Below, piece by piece: positions 21,562-31,373 of a DNA stretch of 33,161 bases. The notes under the pieces were generated by a model. The model saw nothing but the letters and a program-made list of their open reading frames with translations, searched no databases and was not told the DNA's origin. A program made the position numbers and the translations under genes. The stretch is from Deltaproteobacteria bacterium (GTDB lineage Bacteria; Myxococcota_A; Polyangia; Polyangiales; JADJMO01): NCBI GenBank assembly GCA_022843175.1, contig JALHOE010000087.1, positions 1 through 33,161 on the forward strand. The letters run 5' to 3'. Every line of letters begins with the position of its first letter. Position 1 is the stretch's first letter.

Positions 21562-22824
21562 CTACTTCGTCAGCTTGGCGCCCTTGGGGATGACGGTGAT
21601 CCCCTTCTCGGTGACCGAGAACCCGCGGGCGAGGTCGGCCGCGCGGTCGAAGCCGACGCTGAGACTCCCCGGCACCTCGACGTCCTTGTCGACGATGCAG
21701 CGGCGGAGCTTGGCGTGGCGACCGACCTGCACGCCCTCGAAGAGCACGCACTCCTCGATCTCGCTGAACGAGTTGATGCGACAGCGCGGCGAGAGCACCG
21801 AGCGGTGAATGCGACCGCCGGAGATGATGCAGCCGTTGGCGACGAGGGAGTCGGTCGCGGTTCCGATACGACCCTCTTCGCGGAAGACGAACTTCGCCGG
21901 CGGGTCGTGGGTCATGCCGGTGCGGATCGGCCAGCGCATGTTGTAGAAGTTGAAGTGCGGCTGGACCGCGACGAGGTCCATCTGCGCTTCCCAGTAGGCG
22001 TCGGTGGTGCCGACGTCGCGCCAGTAACCGCGCTCGCGCTCGCCCTCGCCGGGGACGCGGTTGTCGAAGAAGTCGTAGACGAAGACCGCGCGCCCCTGCT
22101 TGACCATGTTGGGCAGGATGTCGCGACCGAAGTCGTGCTTGCTCTCGGTGTCGGACGTCTGCGCGTCGCGGGTGATCTCTTCGACCAGCGCCTGCCGGTT
22201 GAAGATGTAGTTGCCCATCGAGGCGAGGCACATCCCCGGCCTTCCCGGCATCTCCGGCGGGGCCTGCACCTTTTCGTGGAACGCGATGACTCGTCCCTCG
22301 GCGTCGACCTCGAGCACGCCGAAGTCCCGAGCCTCGGCCACGGTGACCGGGATCGCCGCGATCGTCACGTCCGCGTCGAGCGCGATGTGGGTGTCGATCA
22401 TCTGCCGGACGTCCATCTTGTAGATGTGGTCGCCGCCGAAGATGGCGACGATGTCCGGGTTGTCGTCGTCGATGACGTGCTTGCACTGCCACACCGCGTC
22501 GGCCGAGCCCTTGTACCAGGTCGCGCCGGTGCGCTGCTGCGCGGGCATCGGCTCGATGTAGTCGTCGGTGATCGCCGAGAGGCGCCACGCGCGCGCGATG
22601 TGCTCCTCGAGCGACGCCGACTTGTACTGCGTGAGCACCTTGATGCGGGTGAGGCCGCTGTTGACGAAATTGGAGAGGACGATGTCGACGATGCGATAGC
22701 GCCCGCCAAACGGCACGGCGGGCTTGGCGCGGTCGGCCGTCAGCGGAAGCAGACGCCGACCCTCGCCGCCGGCGAGGATCATCGAAAGGACGTGGGGCTC
22801 ACCGAGGACGGGGACGCGCTGCAC
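21562..22824 (-). CDS. glgC: Glucose-1-phosphate adenylyltransferase
   Basis: A 420-residue enzyme making ADP-glucose from ATP and glucose-1-phosphate, the committed step of bacterial glycogen (and GlgE-type glucan) synthesis. The nucleotidyltransferase core has MILAGGEGRRLLPLTADRAK near the N-terminus, VPFGGRYRIVDIVLSN, and FGGDHIYKMD. The C-terminal left-handed beta-helix is suggested by NGCIISGGRIHRSVLSPRCRI and further hexapeptide-like turns. Length matches E. coli GlgC (431). The start is GTG 22824, with GGAG about ten bases upstream. It lies 77 bases downstream of lipB on the same strand; no other glycogen gene is in the window. Confidence 0.96.
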   Translation of the reverse strand: MQRVPVLGEPHVLSMILAGGEGRRLLPLTADRAKPAVPFGGRYRIVDIVLSNFVNSGLTRIKVLTQYKSASLEEHIARAWRLSAITDDYIEPMPAQQRTGATWYKGSADAVWQCKHVIDDDNPDIVAIFGGDHIYKMDVRQMIDTHIALDADVTIAAIPVTVAEARDFGVLEVDAEGRVIAFHEKVQAPPEMPGRPGMCLASMGNYIFNRQALVEEITRDAQTSDTESKHDFGRDILPNMVKQGRAVFVYDFFDNRVPGEGERERGYWRDVGTTDAYWEAQMDLVAVQPHFNFYNMRWPIRTGMTHDPPAKFVFREEGRIGTATDSLVANGCIISGGRIHRSVLSPRCRINSFSEIEECVLFEGVQVGRHAKLRRCIVDKDVEVPGSLSVGFDRAADLARGFSVTEKGITVIPKGAKLTK

Positions 22825-22901
22825 CAGGGATGCTCCGGAGGCGGCAGAATAGCGAGAAAACGGGCAAAGTGAGGAGCGAGTTGGAGGGGCGGCGCAGAGC
22901 G

Positions 22902-23612
22902 CTACCGTACCCAGCCAAACGGCGGGGGAAACCGCTCGACGCGGGCCTCGAACACATCGCCGAACGCGGCTTCGGCGAGCGACGCGACCTCCGCGAGCGG
23001 AGGGGTGTGCGCGCCGAGAGAGGCGAGCGAGGTGACGCCCTTGTCACGGATGCCGCAGGGGACGATGGCGTTGAAGCCGGCGAGATCGGTGCTCACGTTC
23101 AGCGCGAAGCCATGCATCGTGACCCAGCGCGAGAGCCGTACGCCGATCGCGCCGATCTTCGCCGGACGGACCGCTTCGTCCTCGCCGGGCCACGCGCGCG
23201 TCGCCTCGAGATCGACCCACGAGCCGATCTCCTTCTTCATGTGGCCGGCCGAGACGCCGAAGGTGGCGCAGACGCGGATCATGACCTCGGAGAGATCGCG
23301 CACGTATCGCCGGACGTCGCAGCGGTCCGGCTTGAGATCGAAGATCGGGTAGGCGACGAGCTGGCCCGGACCGTGGAAGGTGACGTCGCCGCCGCGGCCC
23401 GTCTCCTCGAGATCGAACCCGCCGACGGCCGGGTCCATCAGCACGTGCTCTCGCTTCGCCCCGCGGCCGAGGGTGACCACGGGCTCGTGCTCGAGGAGCA
23501 GGAGCGTGTCGCCGATGAGGCCCTCGATGCGCGCCTGCACGAGCTCGCGCTGGAGCTCGTGCGCCGCCGCGTATCGGATGCGGCCGAGCCAGTAGCTCTG
23601 GATAGAGCGCAT
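22902..23612 (-). CDS. lipB: Octanoyl-[acyl-carrier-protein]:protein N-octanoyltransferase
   Basis: A 236-residue LipB, which moves octanoyl groups from acyl carrier protein to lipoyl domains of 2-oxoacid dehydrogenases and the glycine cleavage H protein; LipA then adds sulfur. Motifs RGGDVTFHGPGQLVAYPI (73-90), KIGAIGVRLSRWVTMHGFAL (152-171) with catalytic Lys152, and the acyl-carrying Cys186 in VPCGI are all present. lipA is not in the window. The ATG at 23612 is only 17 bases after the tRNA(CAT) gene, so both may share the promoter at 23744-23772. Confidence 0.96.
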   Translation of the reverse strand: MRSIQSYWLGRIRYAAAHELQRELVQARIEGLIGDTLLLLEHEPVVTLGRGAKREHVLMDPAVGGFDLEETGRGGDVTFHGPGQLVAYPIFDLKPDRCDVRRYVRDLSEVMIRVCATFGVSAGHMKKEIGSWVDLEATRAWPGEDEAVRPAKIGAIGVRLSRWVTMHGFALNVSTDLAGFNAIVPCGIRDKGVTSLASLGAHTPPLAEVASLAEAAFGDVFEARVERFPPPFGWVR

Positions 23613-23629
23613 GGCCGAGGTCTTGTCAG

Positions 23630-23703
23630 TGCCGGAGGAGGGAATCGAACCCCCGACCTAGCGCGTATGAAACGCCCGCTCTAACCATCTGAGCTACTCC
23701 GGC
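23630..23703 (-). tRNA. tRNA with CAT anticodon, probably elongator tRNA-Met
   Basis: A 74-nt cloverleaf with acceptor GCCGGAG/CTCCGGC, anticodon loop TTCATAC and T loop TTCGATT; discriminator A; no encoded CCA. It lacks initiator marks (the three G-C pairs of the anticodon stem and an unpaired first base). A tRNA-Ile with CAT read as lysidine cannot be excluded by eye. The anticodon stem has wobble pairs at both ends. Confidence 0.92.
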
Positions 23704-23743
23704 CAAGCGGCGCCGAGGCGTCCGCGGCTCTAGGTCGGCGGGG

Positions 23744-23772
23744 CTTATGGAACGTTCGCCCGCGCCAGTCAA
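23744..23772 (-). promoter_or_regulatory. Sigma-70 promoter for tRNA(CAT)-lipB
   Basis: On the minus strand TTGACT (23772-23767) is followed after exactly 17 bases by CATAAG (23749-23744), then a GC-rich discriminator (CCCCGCC). Transcription would begin near 23737, 34 bases before the tRNA. The -35 overlaps the stop codon of the MMPL-type gene (TGA at 23771-23769). Confidence 0.6.
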
Positions 23773-26165
23773 GATCGGGGACGGACGAGCATGCCGGCCG
23801 CCGCGGGGACCACCACCAGCGATGCAATGAGGCCGGCCACGGTTCCGAGGACGCCGAGGGTGCCGAGGTCGCGGAGGCCGGGAAACCCGCAGGTGAGCAG
23901 GGCCGCGAACCCGGCCGCCGTGGTGAGCGCCGTCGTGACGATGGCCCGACCCTCTCGCCGAATCGCCGCCTCGGGCGTCCCCTCCCGGAGCGCGTGGAGG
24001 AGGAACATCGACTCGTCGACGGTGATCCCGACCAGCACGGGGAGCACCAGCGCGTCGTAGACGTGGACCCGCACGTGGAGGACGCGCACGAACAGGGCGA
24101 CCGCCAGCAGCTCGACGAAGAGCGCGATCAAAGCCACCAGCACCTCGCGGCCGCTCTTGAGCACCGAGCGCAGCGCGATGGCGACGAGGATCAACGCGAC
24201 GAGGGCGACGCGCGGGAGATCGCGCGCGAGCGCGTCCTTGAGGGACTGCTCGAGGACCGGGTAGCCAGTGACCACCGCATCGGGATCGATCGACGAGACC
24301 TCGACGGCGAGCCTCTTCGCGTCGAGCGCGGGACCGCGGATGTAGGTCGCAACGATGGTCTCGCCCGAGAGCGGGTGGCGCGCGACGTGCCGCGCCGAGA
24401 GCGGGGCGAGCGGCCCGTCGCGGAGGCGCCCGACCGCGCCGATCGAGGCGTCGAGCGTGGCCGGGTGGCGCAGGTGCTCGAGGGCGGGCGCGAACGGCTC
24501 GGTCGCGAAGCCGAGCTCGGAGAGGAGCTTCGCGAGCACGTCGGCGCGCGCCGAGAGCTCGAGCTTGTCGCGTTCGGCCACGCGCGCGGCGAGCGTCGCA
24601 CGCGACGGCAGCCACGGGGCGATCGACTCGACGACCCGCCCGGCCGGCGGCAGCGATCGGGCCAGGTGCTCGGCGCGCGCCAGCACCGCGTTGGGATCGA
24701 CGCCGGTCTGGGTGATGGTGAGCTGGATCTCCCCGGGGGTCCCGGCGGTGAGCTTGATCGCCTCTTCCTGCGCGACGAGCGAGGGGAGGTTCTTCGGCTT
24801 GAGCGCGACGATCGCCTCGCCCGGACGCGGCGGCCCGAGCACCACGAACCCGACCAGCGCCACGGCGACGAGCCCGAACACCACCCGTCCGCGGCGCGCA
24901 CTCCAGCCGCCGATCTTCTCGAGGATCTTCGGCGATGGACGAGCGACCGCGTGCTTCTCGAGGCGCGCGGCGATCGAGGGCGTGAGCGCGAGGATCGCGA
25001 GCGCGGTGAGCACCTCGCCGACGGCGCAGAGCAGCCCGAGCTGGCGGAGGGCGGGGAGTCGCGAGAGGGCCATCGAGCCGAACGCGCAGGCCGCGGCGAT
25101 CGCCGCCGTCAGCGTCGGGCGCGCGACCTCTCTGCGCGCGATGGCGGCTGCGTCGCCGCTCGGGTCCTCGACGCGTGCGCGCTCGACGGCGGCGTACACG
25201 TGCACGCCGGTGTCGAGGCCGACGCCGATGACGACGGAGGCGAAGCCCATCGCGATGGCGGTGATCCCGCCGGGGAGCAGCGCGGCGACGGCGGTCGTCC
25301 ACAGCGTGCCCATCAGGAGCGGGGGACCGATCGCGAGGAGCGCGCGCGCGCGGCGGAACGTGGCCAGGAACGCGAACGCCACGAGCACGGTGGAGAGCGC
25401 GCTCGAGATGTAGAGGTCGCGGCGGATCATTCGCTCGACGTCGCGCGCGATCGCCGCGCCGCCGGCGATCGAGGCGCGCACCCCGGGCTCGCGCGCCTCG
25501 TCGATCGCGGCCTCGAGCGAGCCGACCAGGCGCTTGGCCTCGTCGGAGTCGAGCGCGGAGCCGACGGTGTTGATCAGCACGAAGCGCGCGCGACCGCCGT
25601 CGGCGACCAACGCGCCGCTGTCGTCGGCGCCGACGGTGGCGGCGAGCGTGCGCGCACGGCCCTGCACGATGGCGAGCAGCCGTAGCGGATCGTGCTTGAT
25701 CAGCGACGAGAGGCCCGACGATCCCGGCATCAGCAGCAGCGCGCGGGTCTCCTCGAGGCGCGCCCGCATGCCCTCGTCGGTCAGCGCCTCGGCGAGCGCC
25801 TTGCGTTGCTCGTCGTCGGCGAACGTCCACGCCAGCGTGGGATCGGGCGGCGGCGCGTCGGGGTCGGGCGGGGGCGGCGCGACCGAGGTCGTGGCCCCGC
25901 GGACGCCGGGCTTGCCGGTGGCGGCGCGCGCGATGTTGTCCGCCGCCCGCGCGACCGCGGTGGGGTCGTCGCCGCGCACGAGCACGATGGTGACGTCGCC
26001 GCCGCCGAACGCGTCGACGTACGCGCCGAGCGCCTTGGCCGCCGGGTCGTCGGGGAACAGCCGCGCGAGCCGCCCCGACAGCCGCAGCCGTGGGACGAGC
26101 AGCAGCGAGACGACCGTGAGCAGGAGCGCGAGGTACGGCGCGAGCCGAGCGAGACGTTGCATCAT
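23769..26165 (-). CDS. MMPL/RND-superfamily membrane transporter
   Basis: A 798-residue protein with the RND repeat plan: a first helix (YLALLLTVVSLLLVP), a large outer loop, five or six helices at about 250-395, a middle helix near residue 430, a second outer loop, and five or six helices near the end. GFASVVIGVGLDTGVHVYAA and VGITVDESMFLLHAL are the two equivalent helix-4 segments with acidic residues that carry the proton relay in this superfamily. Substrate is unknown; relatives export lipids, hopanoids or similar amphiphiles. The ATG overlaps the stop of the upstream CNNM-type gene by four bases. Confidence 0.9.
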   Translation of the reverse strand: MMQRLARLAPYLALLLTVVSLLLVPRLRLSGRLARLFPDDPAAKALGAYVDAFGGGDVTIVLVRGDDPTAVARAADNIARAATGKPGVRGATTSVAPPPPDPDAPPPDPTLAWTFADDEQRKALAEALTDEGMRARLEETRALLLMPGSSGLSSLIKHDPLRLLAIVQGRARTLAATVGADDSGALVADGGRARFVLINTVGSALDSDEAKRLVGSLEAAIDEAREPGVRASIAGGAAIARDVERMIRRDLYISSALSTVLVAFAFLATFRRARALLAIGPPLLMGTLWTTAVAALLPGGITAIAMGFASVVIGVGLDTGVHVYAAVERARVEDPSGDAAAIARREVARPTLTAAIAAACAFGSMALSRLPALRQLGLLCAVGEVLTALAILALTPSIAARLEKHAVARPSPKILEKIGGWSARRGRVVFGLVAVALVGFVVLGPPRPGEAIVALKPKNLPSLVAQEEAIKLTAGTPGEIQLTITQTGVDPNAVLARAEHLARSLPPAGRVVESIAPWLPSRATLAARVAERDKLELSARADVLAKLLSELGFATEPFAPALEHLRHPATLDASIGAVGRLRDGPLAPLSARHVARHPLSGETIVATYIRGPALDAKRLAVEVSSIDPDAVVTGYPVLEQSLKDALARDLPRVALVALILVAIALRSVLKSGREVLVALIALFVELLAVALFVRVLHVRVHVYDALVLPVLVGITVDESMFLLHALREGTPEAAIRREGRAIVTTALTTAAGFAALLTCGFPGLRDLGTLGVLGTVAGLIASLVVVPAAAGMLVRPRS

Positions 26166-27538
26166 CTCCCCGGCGGAAGGGTCGTGTCGGAGTCCTCGTA
26201 GTCGAGCTCTTTGATCTCAGCGGCAGGCGGGTGAATCGTCGGTGCGTGCGGGTGGAGCCGCACGCGGAGGACGCGGCGGCGACGGACGGCGCGGATTTCG
26301 GCGTCGAACGGGCCGAGCCGCACGCGGTCGCCGCGGCGGGGAATGCGGCCGAGCGCGCGCACCAGGAACCCGCCGAGCGCCTCGCCCTCGGCGCCCTCGG
26401 GCGTATCGATCCCGATGCCGCGGAGCTCGTCGAGCGGGAGCAGCGGGTCGACGTCCCACACGCCCCCGGCCCCGGGCAGCTCGCGGAGACGCGGTTGCTC
26501 TTCTTCGTCTGCCTCGTCGCGGATCTCGCCGACGATTTCCTCGAGCAGGTCTTCCATCGTCAAGAGGCCCGAGGTGCCGCCATACTCGTCGACCACGAGC
26601 GCGAACAGGGTCTGCGCCTGTTGCATGGCGCGGAGCACGTCGATGAGCGACTGCGGCTCGGGCACGTAGAGGATGTCGCGGCGGATGGTGGTGAGGTCCT
26701 TGAGCTCGGCGCTCTTCGGATCGAGCAGCAGATCCTTGCCGTACAGGTAGCCGACCACCCGGTCGATGTCGTCGCGCTCGGTGAGCACGATGCGCGTGTA
26801 CTCCTGCGCGCGGAGGTAGGCGATCGCCTCGCCGGGAGTGGCGGTGACCGGGAGGTATTTGATGTCGACGCGCGGCACCATCGCGTGGCGGGCCTGACGC
26901 GAGGCGAACCGGACGACCCGCTCGAGGAGCGCGCGCTTGTCCTCCGCGCGGGGACCACGAGCCAGGGTCGCGGCGATGATCGACGTGAGCTCCTCTTCGC
27001 TCAGCTCGCCCTCGCCCGGCAGGCCGCCCTTGAGCCCGAACGCGCGCAGCACGGCGCGCGTCGCCCCCTCGATGAGGAAGCGGATCGGCGACATGACGAT
27101 GAAGACGATCCGGAAGGGGCGCGCGAGCACCAGCGCGACCTCTTCGGCGCGGTGGAGCGCGATCAGCTTCGGGATCTGCTCGCCGAGGAGCACGTGCAGG
27201 TAGGTGATGAGGGCGAAGGCGACGCCGGCGCCCACGGCGTGCGCGCGGGGGCCGAAGGGCCGGCTGGTGACCGCGAACCACGCGTGCTCCACGATCCACG
27301 CGAACGCCGGCTCGCCGATCCAACCGAGGGCGAGTGAGCAGAGCGTGATACCGATCTGCGAGACCGAGAGGTAGCGGTCGATCTCCTTCGCGACGCGGAG
27401 CGCGGACGCGGCGCCGGGGACGCCCTTCTTCTCGAGCCTCGCCAGCTGGGCGGGCCGCACCCGCACCATCGAGAACTCGGCCGCGACAAAGAAGCCGTTG
27501 AGGGCGACCAGCGCAAGCGCGGCGAGGAGGCCCAGCAT
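26162..27538 (-). CDS. CNNM/HlyC-CorC-type membrane protein with CBS domains
   Basis: A 458-residue protein. The N-terminal DUF21 (CNNM) membrane domain at about 1-160 starts MLGLLAALALVALNGFFVAAEFSMVR and includes LLGEQIPKLIALHRAEEVAL. A CBS pair at about 205-330 includes MVPRVDIKYLPV and FALVVDEYGGTSGLLTMEDLLEEIVGEI, the classic family signature. The C-terminal CorC/HlyC domain is at about 350-440. Such proteins are linked to Mg/Co efflux or resistance; the old label hemolysin is misleading. The ATG at 27538 lies only 18 bases from the divergent rlmH start and has no clear Shine-Dalgarno sequence. It is coupled to the MMPL-type gene by a four-base overlap. Confidence 0.92.
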   Translation of the reverse strand: MLGLLAALALVALNGFFVAAEFSMVRVRPAQLARLEKKGVPGAASALRVAKEIDRYLSVSQIGITLCSLALGWIGEPAFAWIVEHAWFAVTSRPFGPRAHAVGAGVAFALITYLHVLLGEQIPKLIALHRAEEVALVLARPFRIVFIVMSPIRFLIEGATRAVLRAFGLKGGLPGEGELSEEELTSIIAATLARGPRAEDKRALLERVVRFASRQARHAMVPRVDIKYLPVTATPGEAIAYLRAQEYTRIVLTERDDIDRVVGYLYGKDLLLDPKSAELKDLTTIRRDILYVPEPQSLIDVLRAMQQAQTLFALVVDEYGGTSGLLTMEDLLEEIVGEIRDEADEEEQPRLRELPGAGGVWDVDPLLPLDELRGIGIDTPEGAEGEALGGFLVRALGRIPRRGDRVRLGPFDAEIRAVRRRRVLRVRLHPHAPTIHPPAAEIKELDYEDSDTTLPPGR

Positions 27539-27556
27539 CGGGAGCCGCAACGTATC

Positions 27557-27985
27557 ATGGCCGCGGTGAAGATCCGCGTGGTTGCCGTCGGCAAGCTGAA
27601 GGAAGCGCACTACCGGGACGCCGTCGACGAGTACGTCGGCCGGTTGCGACACTACGCGACGATCGAGGAGGTCGAGGTGAGGGACGACGCGGCGCTGCGC
27701 AAGGCGATCCCGCCGCGCGCCCACGTGGTCGCGATGACCATCGACGGCAAGGCGCGATCGAGCGAGGAGCTCGCCGCGCGGATCGAGGAGCTCGCCGGAC
27801 GGGTGACGGAGCTCTGCTTCGTCATCGGCGGGGCCGATGGCATTCCGGCAGACGTCGTGAAGGCGGCGCACGAAAAGTTGTCACTGTCGCGGATGACGCT
27901 CCCGCATCGACTCGCGCGGCTCGTGCTCTTCGAGCAGATCTATCGCGCGATGACGATTCGCAAGGGCGAGCCCTACCACCACTGA
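27557..27985 (+). CDS. rlmH: 23S rRNA (pseudouridine1915-N3)-methyltransferase RlmH
   Basis: A 142-residue SPOUT-class enzyme methylating pseudouridine 1915 in helix 69 of 23S rRNA, using S-adenosylmethionine. The knot region carries FVIGGADG (88-95) and the C-terminus reads LSLSRMTLPHRLARLVLFEQ then IYRAMTIRKGEPYHH, the family's hallmark ending. Two starts are possible: ATG 27557 and GTG 27566. TATCAT at 27553-27558 resembles a -10 element and, if used, would begin the message near the GTG, giving a leaderless transcript; this is speculative. No Shine-Dalgarno sequence is visible. Confidence 0.95.
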   Translation: MAAVKIRVVAVGKLKEAHYRDAVDEYVGRLRHYATIEEVEVRDDAALRKAIPPRAHVVAMTIDGKARSSEELAARIEELAGRVTELCFVIGGADGIPADVVKAAHEKLSLSRMTLPHRLARLVLFEQIYRAMTIRKGEPYHH

Positions 27986-28044
27986 CACGATGACAATCGA
28001 CGTCGACGCGGAAGAGCGCGTCGCGCGCGTGCCGTTGTACGCGC

Positions 28045-28662
28045 ATGAAAATACTCATTGGACCGCTGGTTGGTGTTCTGGCTGGATTCATCACCTCGAG
28101 CGCGTCGGCGGAGACGCTCGGAGATCCCGGCACGATCTCGATCTCGGGGCACGTCGGGGTGCAGGACATGAGGTCGACCGCGCCGAGCGAGTCGACGTTC
28201 AACCGGCGGCTCGGGGCGAACCTCTTCGTCGATCGGTTCATCGCGCCGAACGTGTCGGTCGGCGTCGGGGTCGGTGGCTCGTTGTTCGCGGCCTCGATGA
28301 AGGTCAACAACCTCGAGGGCACCTCGCGCGGCAGCGGGTTGAACGGGTCGCTCCGACTCGGCTACTTCGTGCCGCTCGGGGCGCGCGCTGGGTTCTGGCC
28401 GGTCGCGCGCGTGGGCGTGTCCGGGGACTGGTCGCGGGCCTACGACACGAACGACAAGAAGCTCTGGCCGACGCAGCACGGGCAGACGATCGAAGCAGCG
28501 CTCGACGTGCAGTTGACCTATTCGATCAGCGATCACGTGTACCTGCGGGCCAACACCGGCGGCCTCAACGCGATGTTCCGCAAGACCGAGGGCGGGAGCG
28601 CGCGGCAGCTCTCGGGCGGGTTCAACGGCATCTTCTTCTTCGGCGTCGGCGGCTGGTTCTAG
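28045..28662 (+). CDS. Outer-membrane beta-barrel-like protein
   Basis: A 205-residue protein with a signal peptide (VGVLAGFITSSASA, then ETLG). The mature part alternates short amphipathic strands with Gly/Ser turns (ISISGHVGVQDM, NVSVGVGVGGSLFAASMKV, GLNGSLRLGYFVPLGAR, FWPVARVGVSGDW) and ends in an aromatic residue (FFGVGGWF), as expected for a strand recognised by the BAM complex. The length suggests an eight- to ten-strand barrel of the OmpW/OmpA-like kind. The function is unknown. It lies 59 bases after rlmH. Confidence 0.75.
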   Translation: MKILIGPLVGVLAGFITSSASAETLGDPGTISISGHVGVQDMRSTAPSESTFNRRLGANLFVDRFIAPNVSVGVGVGGSLFAASMKVNNLEGTSRGSGLNGSLRLGYFVPLGARAGFWPVARVGVSGDWSRAYDTNDKKLWPTQHGQTIEAALDVQLTYSISDHVYLRANTGGLNAMFRKTEGGSARQLSGGFNGIFFFGVGGWF

Positions 28663-28680
28663 GGATATGCTCGGACGCCG

Positions 28681-29169
28681 ATGCTCGCTGACGAGATCGC
28701 GCGCGCGGTTCGAGAGGCGTGGTCTCACTATTCGCAGCTCGGCGAGACGGTCTACGCGTTCGGGATCTACGTCGTCGCCGAGAACGGGCTGATCATCGGC
28801 TCGTGCTGCGCGACCGAGGAGGCGACGCGACGGCGCGCCGACGAATACGCGTGGATGATGCACGGCACGCCCGAGGAGCGCGCGCGGGTGATCCGCTGGT
28901 GGGACGCCGACTGGGCGCACTGCAACGACCTGCCGCGCCTGTTCGACGCGGCCAACAAGCGGCTCGCCGAGGTCGCGCGCGAGGACGCCGCGCGGGTGTA
29001 CCTCGCGGTGATGAACGAAGTCGAGGTGCCGGTGCTGCGCGGCGTGTTCGGCGTGGACCGCGCGCTCGTGGAACGATCGATCGGCGCGCTGAATCCGCCG
29101 GCGACGGCGGAGCGATGGCGAAGAGAATGTGCCGACGCGGATAAGGATTACGCCGCGTTGCAGAAGTGA
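28681..29169 (+). CDS. DUF4303-like protein
   Basis: A 162-residue protein, mostly helical, without signal or membrane segment. ETVYAFGIYVVAENGLIIGS followed by CCATEEATRRRADEY resembles the DUF4303 pattern of a YAF-type strand and a TEE helix start. Members of that family are found near polymorphic toxin loci, where some may act as immunity proteins, but no toxin gene is seen here. It starts 18 bases after the beta-barrel gene and its stop is four bases from that of the converging response regulator gene. Confidence 0.65.
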   Translation: MLADEIARAVREAWSHYSQLGETVYAFGIYVVAENGLIIGSCCATEEATRRRADEYAWMMHGTPEERARVIRWWDADWAHCNDLPRLFDAANKRLAEVAREDAARVYLAVMNEVEVPVLRGVFGVDRALVERSIGALNPPATAERWRRECADADKDYAALQK

Positions 29170-29173
29170 TCGG

Positions 29174-30613
<1,440 letters not shown>

Positions 30614-30632
30614 CGGCGGGATCAAAGCAGCT

Positions 30633-31373
30633 TCACTGGCCGTCGTCGAACCGAACGAGGTGAATGCCGAGCGCGCTCTTGCCGTCGCGCACGCCGACGA
30701 CGACGCGACCACCACCGAGCCGGGCCGAGGCCGCAGCGGCGTAGAGCGCGAGCCCGCGACCGTAGCGCGCCTCGGCGCTGCCCTTGGCCCGCGATTGGCC
30801 CGGGCGCGACGTGGCCTCTTCGCGCATCCCCTCGGGGATGGCGACGCCGTCGTCGAGCACGGTGAGCGCGACCTCGCGCCCGCGGCCGCCGACGTCGACG
30901 ACGATACGAGTGCCGGCCGGCGCGTATTGCACGGCGTTGGCCACGAGGTTGTCGACCGCGCGCAGGATCGAGTCCCGATCGCCGCGCGCCCAGCAGGGGC
31001 CAGCGCTCTCGACCGAGAGTTCGAGCCTCCGCGCGCTCGCCGCGCCGCGGTGCCGCGCCACGACCTCGTCGGCGAGGGCGAGGATGTCGAGCGGCAGCGG
31101 CTCGGGGGGAAAGCTGGCGCGGCCGCCGCCGAGGTCGCGCGCGACGACCTCGAGGTTGCTCACGAACCGCTGGAGCGCCTCGCAAGCGAGCTTTGCGTCG
31201 AGCATCGCCTCGCGTACGTCGGTGAGCTCGTTCTCGTCGGGCGGGACGTCGGGGTTGAGCGTGTCGACGAAGCCGCCGACGAACCCGATGTTGGTGAGCA
31301 CTGCGGCGAGCGGGTTCTTCAGGTCGTGCGCGAGGAGCGAGAGGGTCTCGGCGATGTCGTTCGGCTCGGACAT
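30633..31373 (-). CDS. Soluble histidine kinase lacking a sensor domain
   Basis: A 246-residue protein. The H box is LSLLAHDLKNPLAAV with His16 almost at the N-terminus; the N box is DNLVANAVQYAP, the G1 box LDDGVAIPEG, and the G2 box RYGRGLALY. There is no membrane segment and no room for a PAS, GAF or other sensor domain, so the signal must come from a partner or from its own oligomer. It most likely phosphorylates the NtrC-type regulator encoded 19 bases downstream. The ATG at 31373 overlaps the hisC stop by one base (TGATG). Confidence 0.9.
   Translation of the reverse strand: MSEPNDIAETLSLLAHDLKNPLAAVLTNIGFVGGFVDTLNPDVPPDENELTDVREAMLDAKLACEALQRFVSNLEVVARDLGGGRASFPPEPLPLDILALADEVVARHRGAASARRLELSVESAGPCWARGDRDSILRAVDNLVANAVQYAPAGTRIVVDVGGRGREVALTVLDDGVAIPEGMREEATSRPGQSRAKGSAEARYGRGLALYAAAASARLGGGRVVVGVRDGKSALGIHLVRFDDGQ

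Noticed and set aside
23630-23703. Initiator tRNA-Met
   Set aside because: The three consecutive G-C pairs of the anticodon stem and the unpaired first base of initiators are missing.
23994-25685. 563-codon plus-strand frame over the MMPL-type gene
   Set aside because: It is a shadow with no membrane or domain pattern, while the minus strand encodes a clear transporter.
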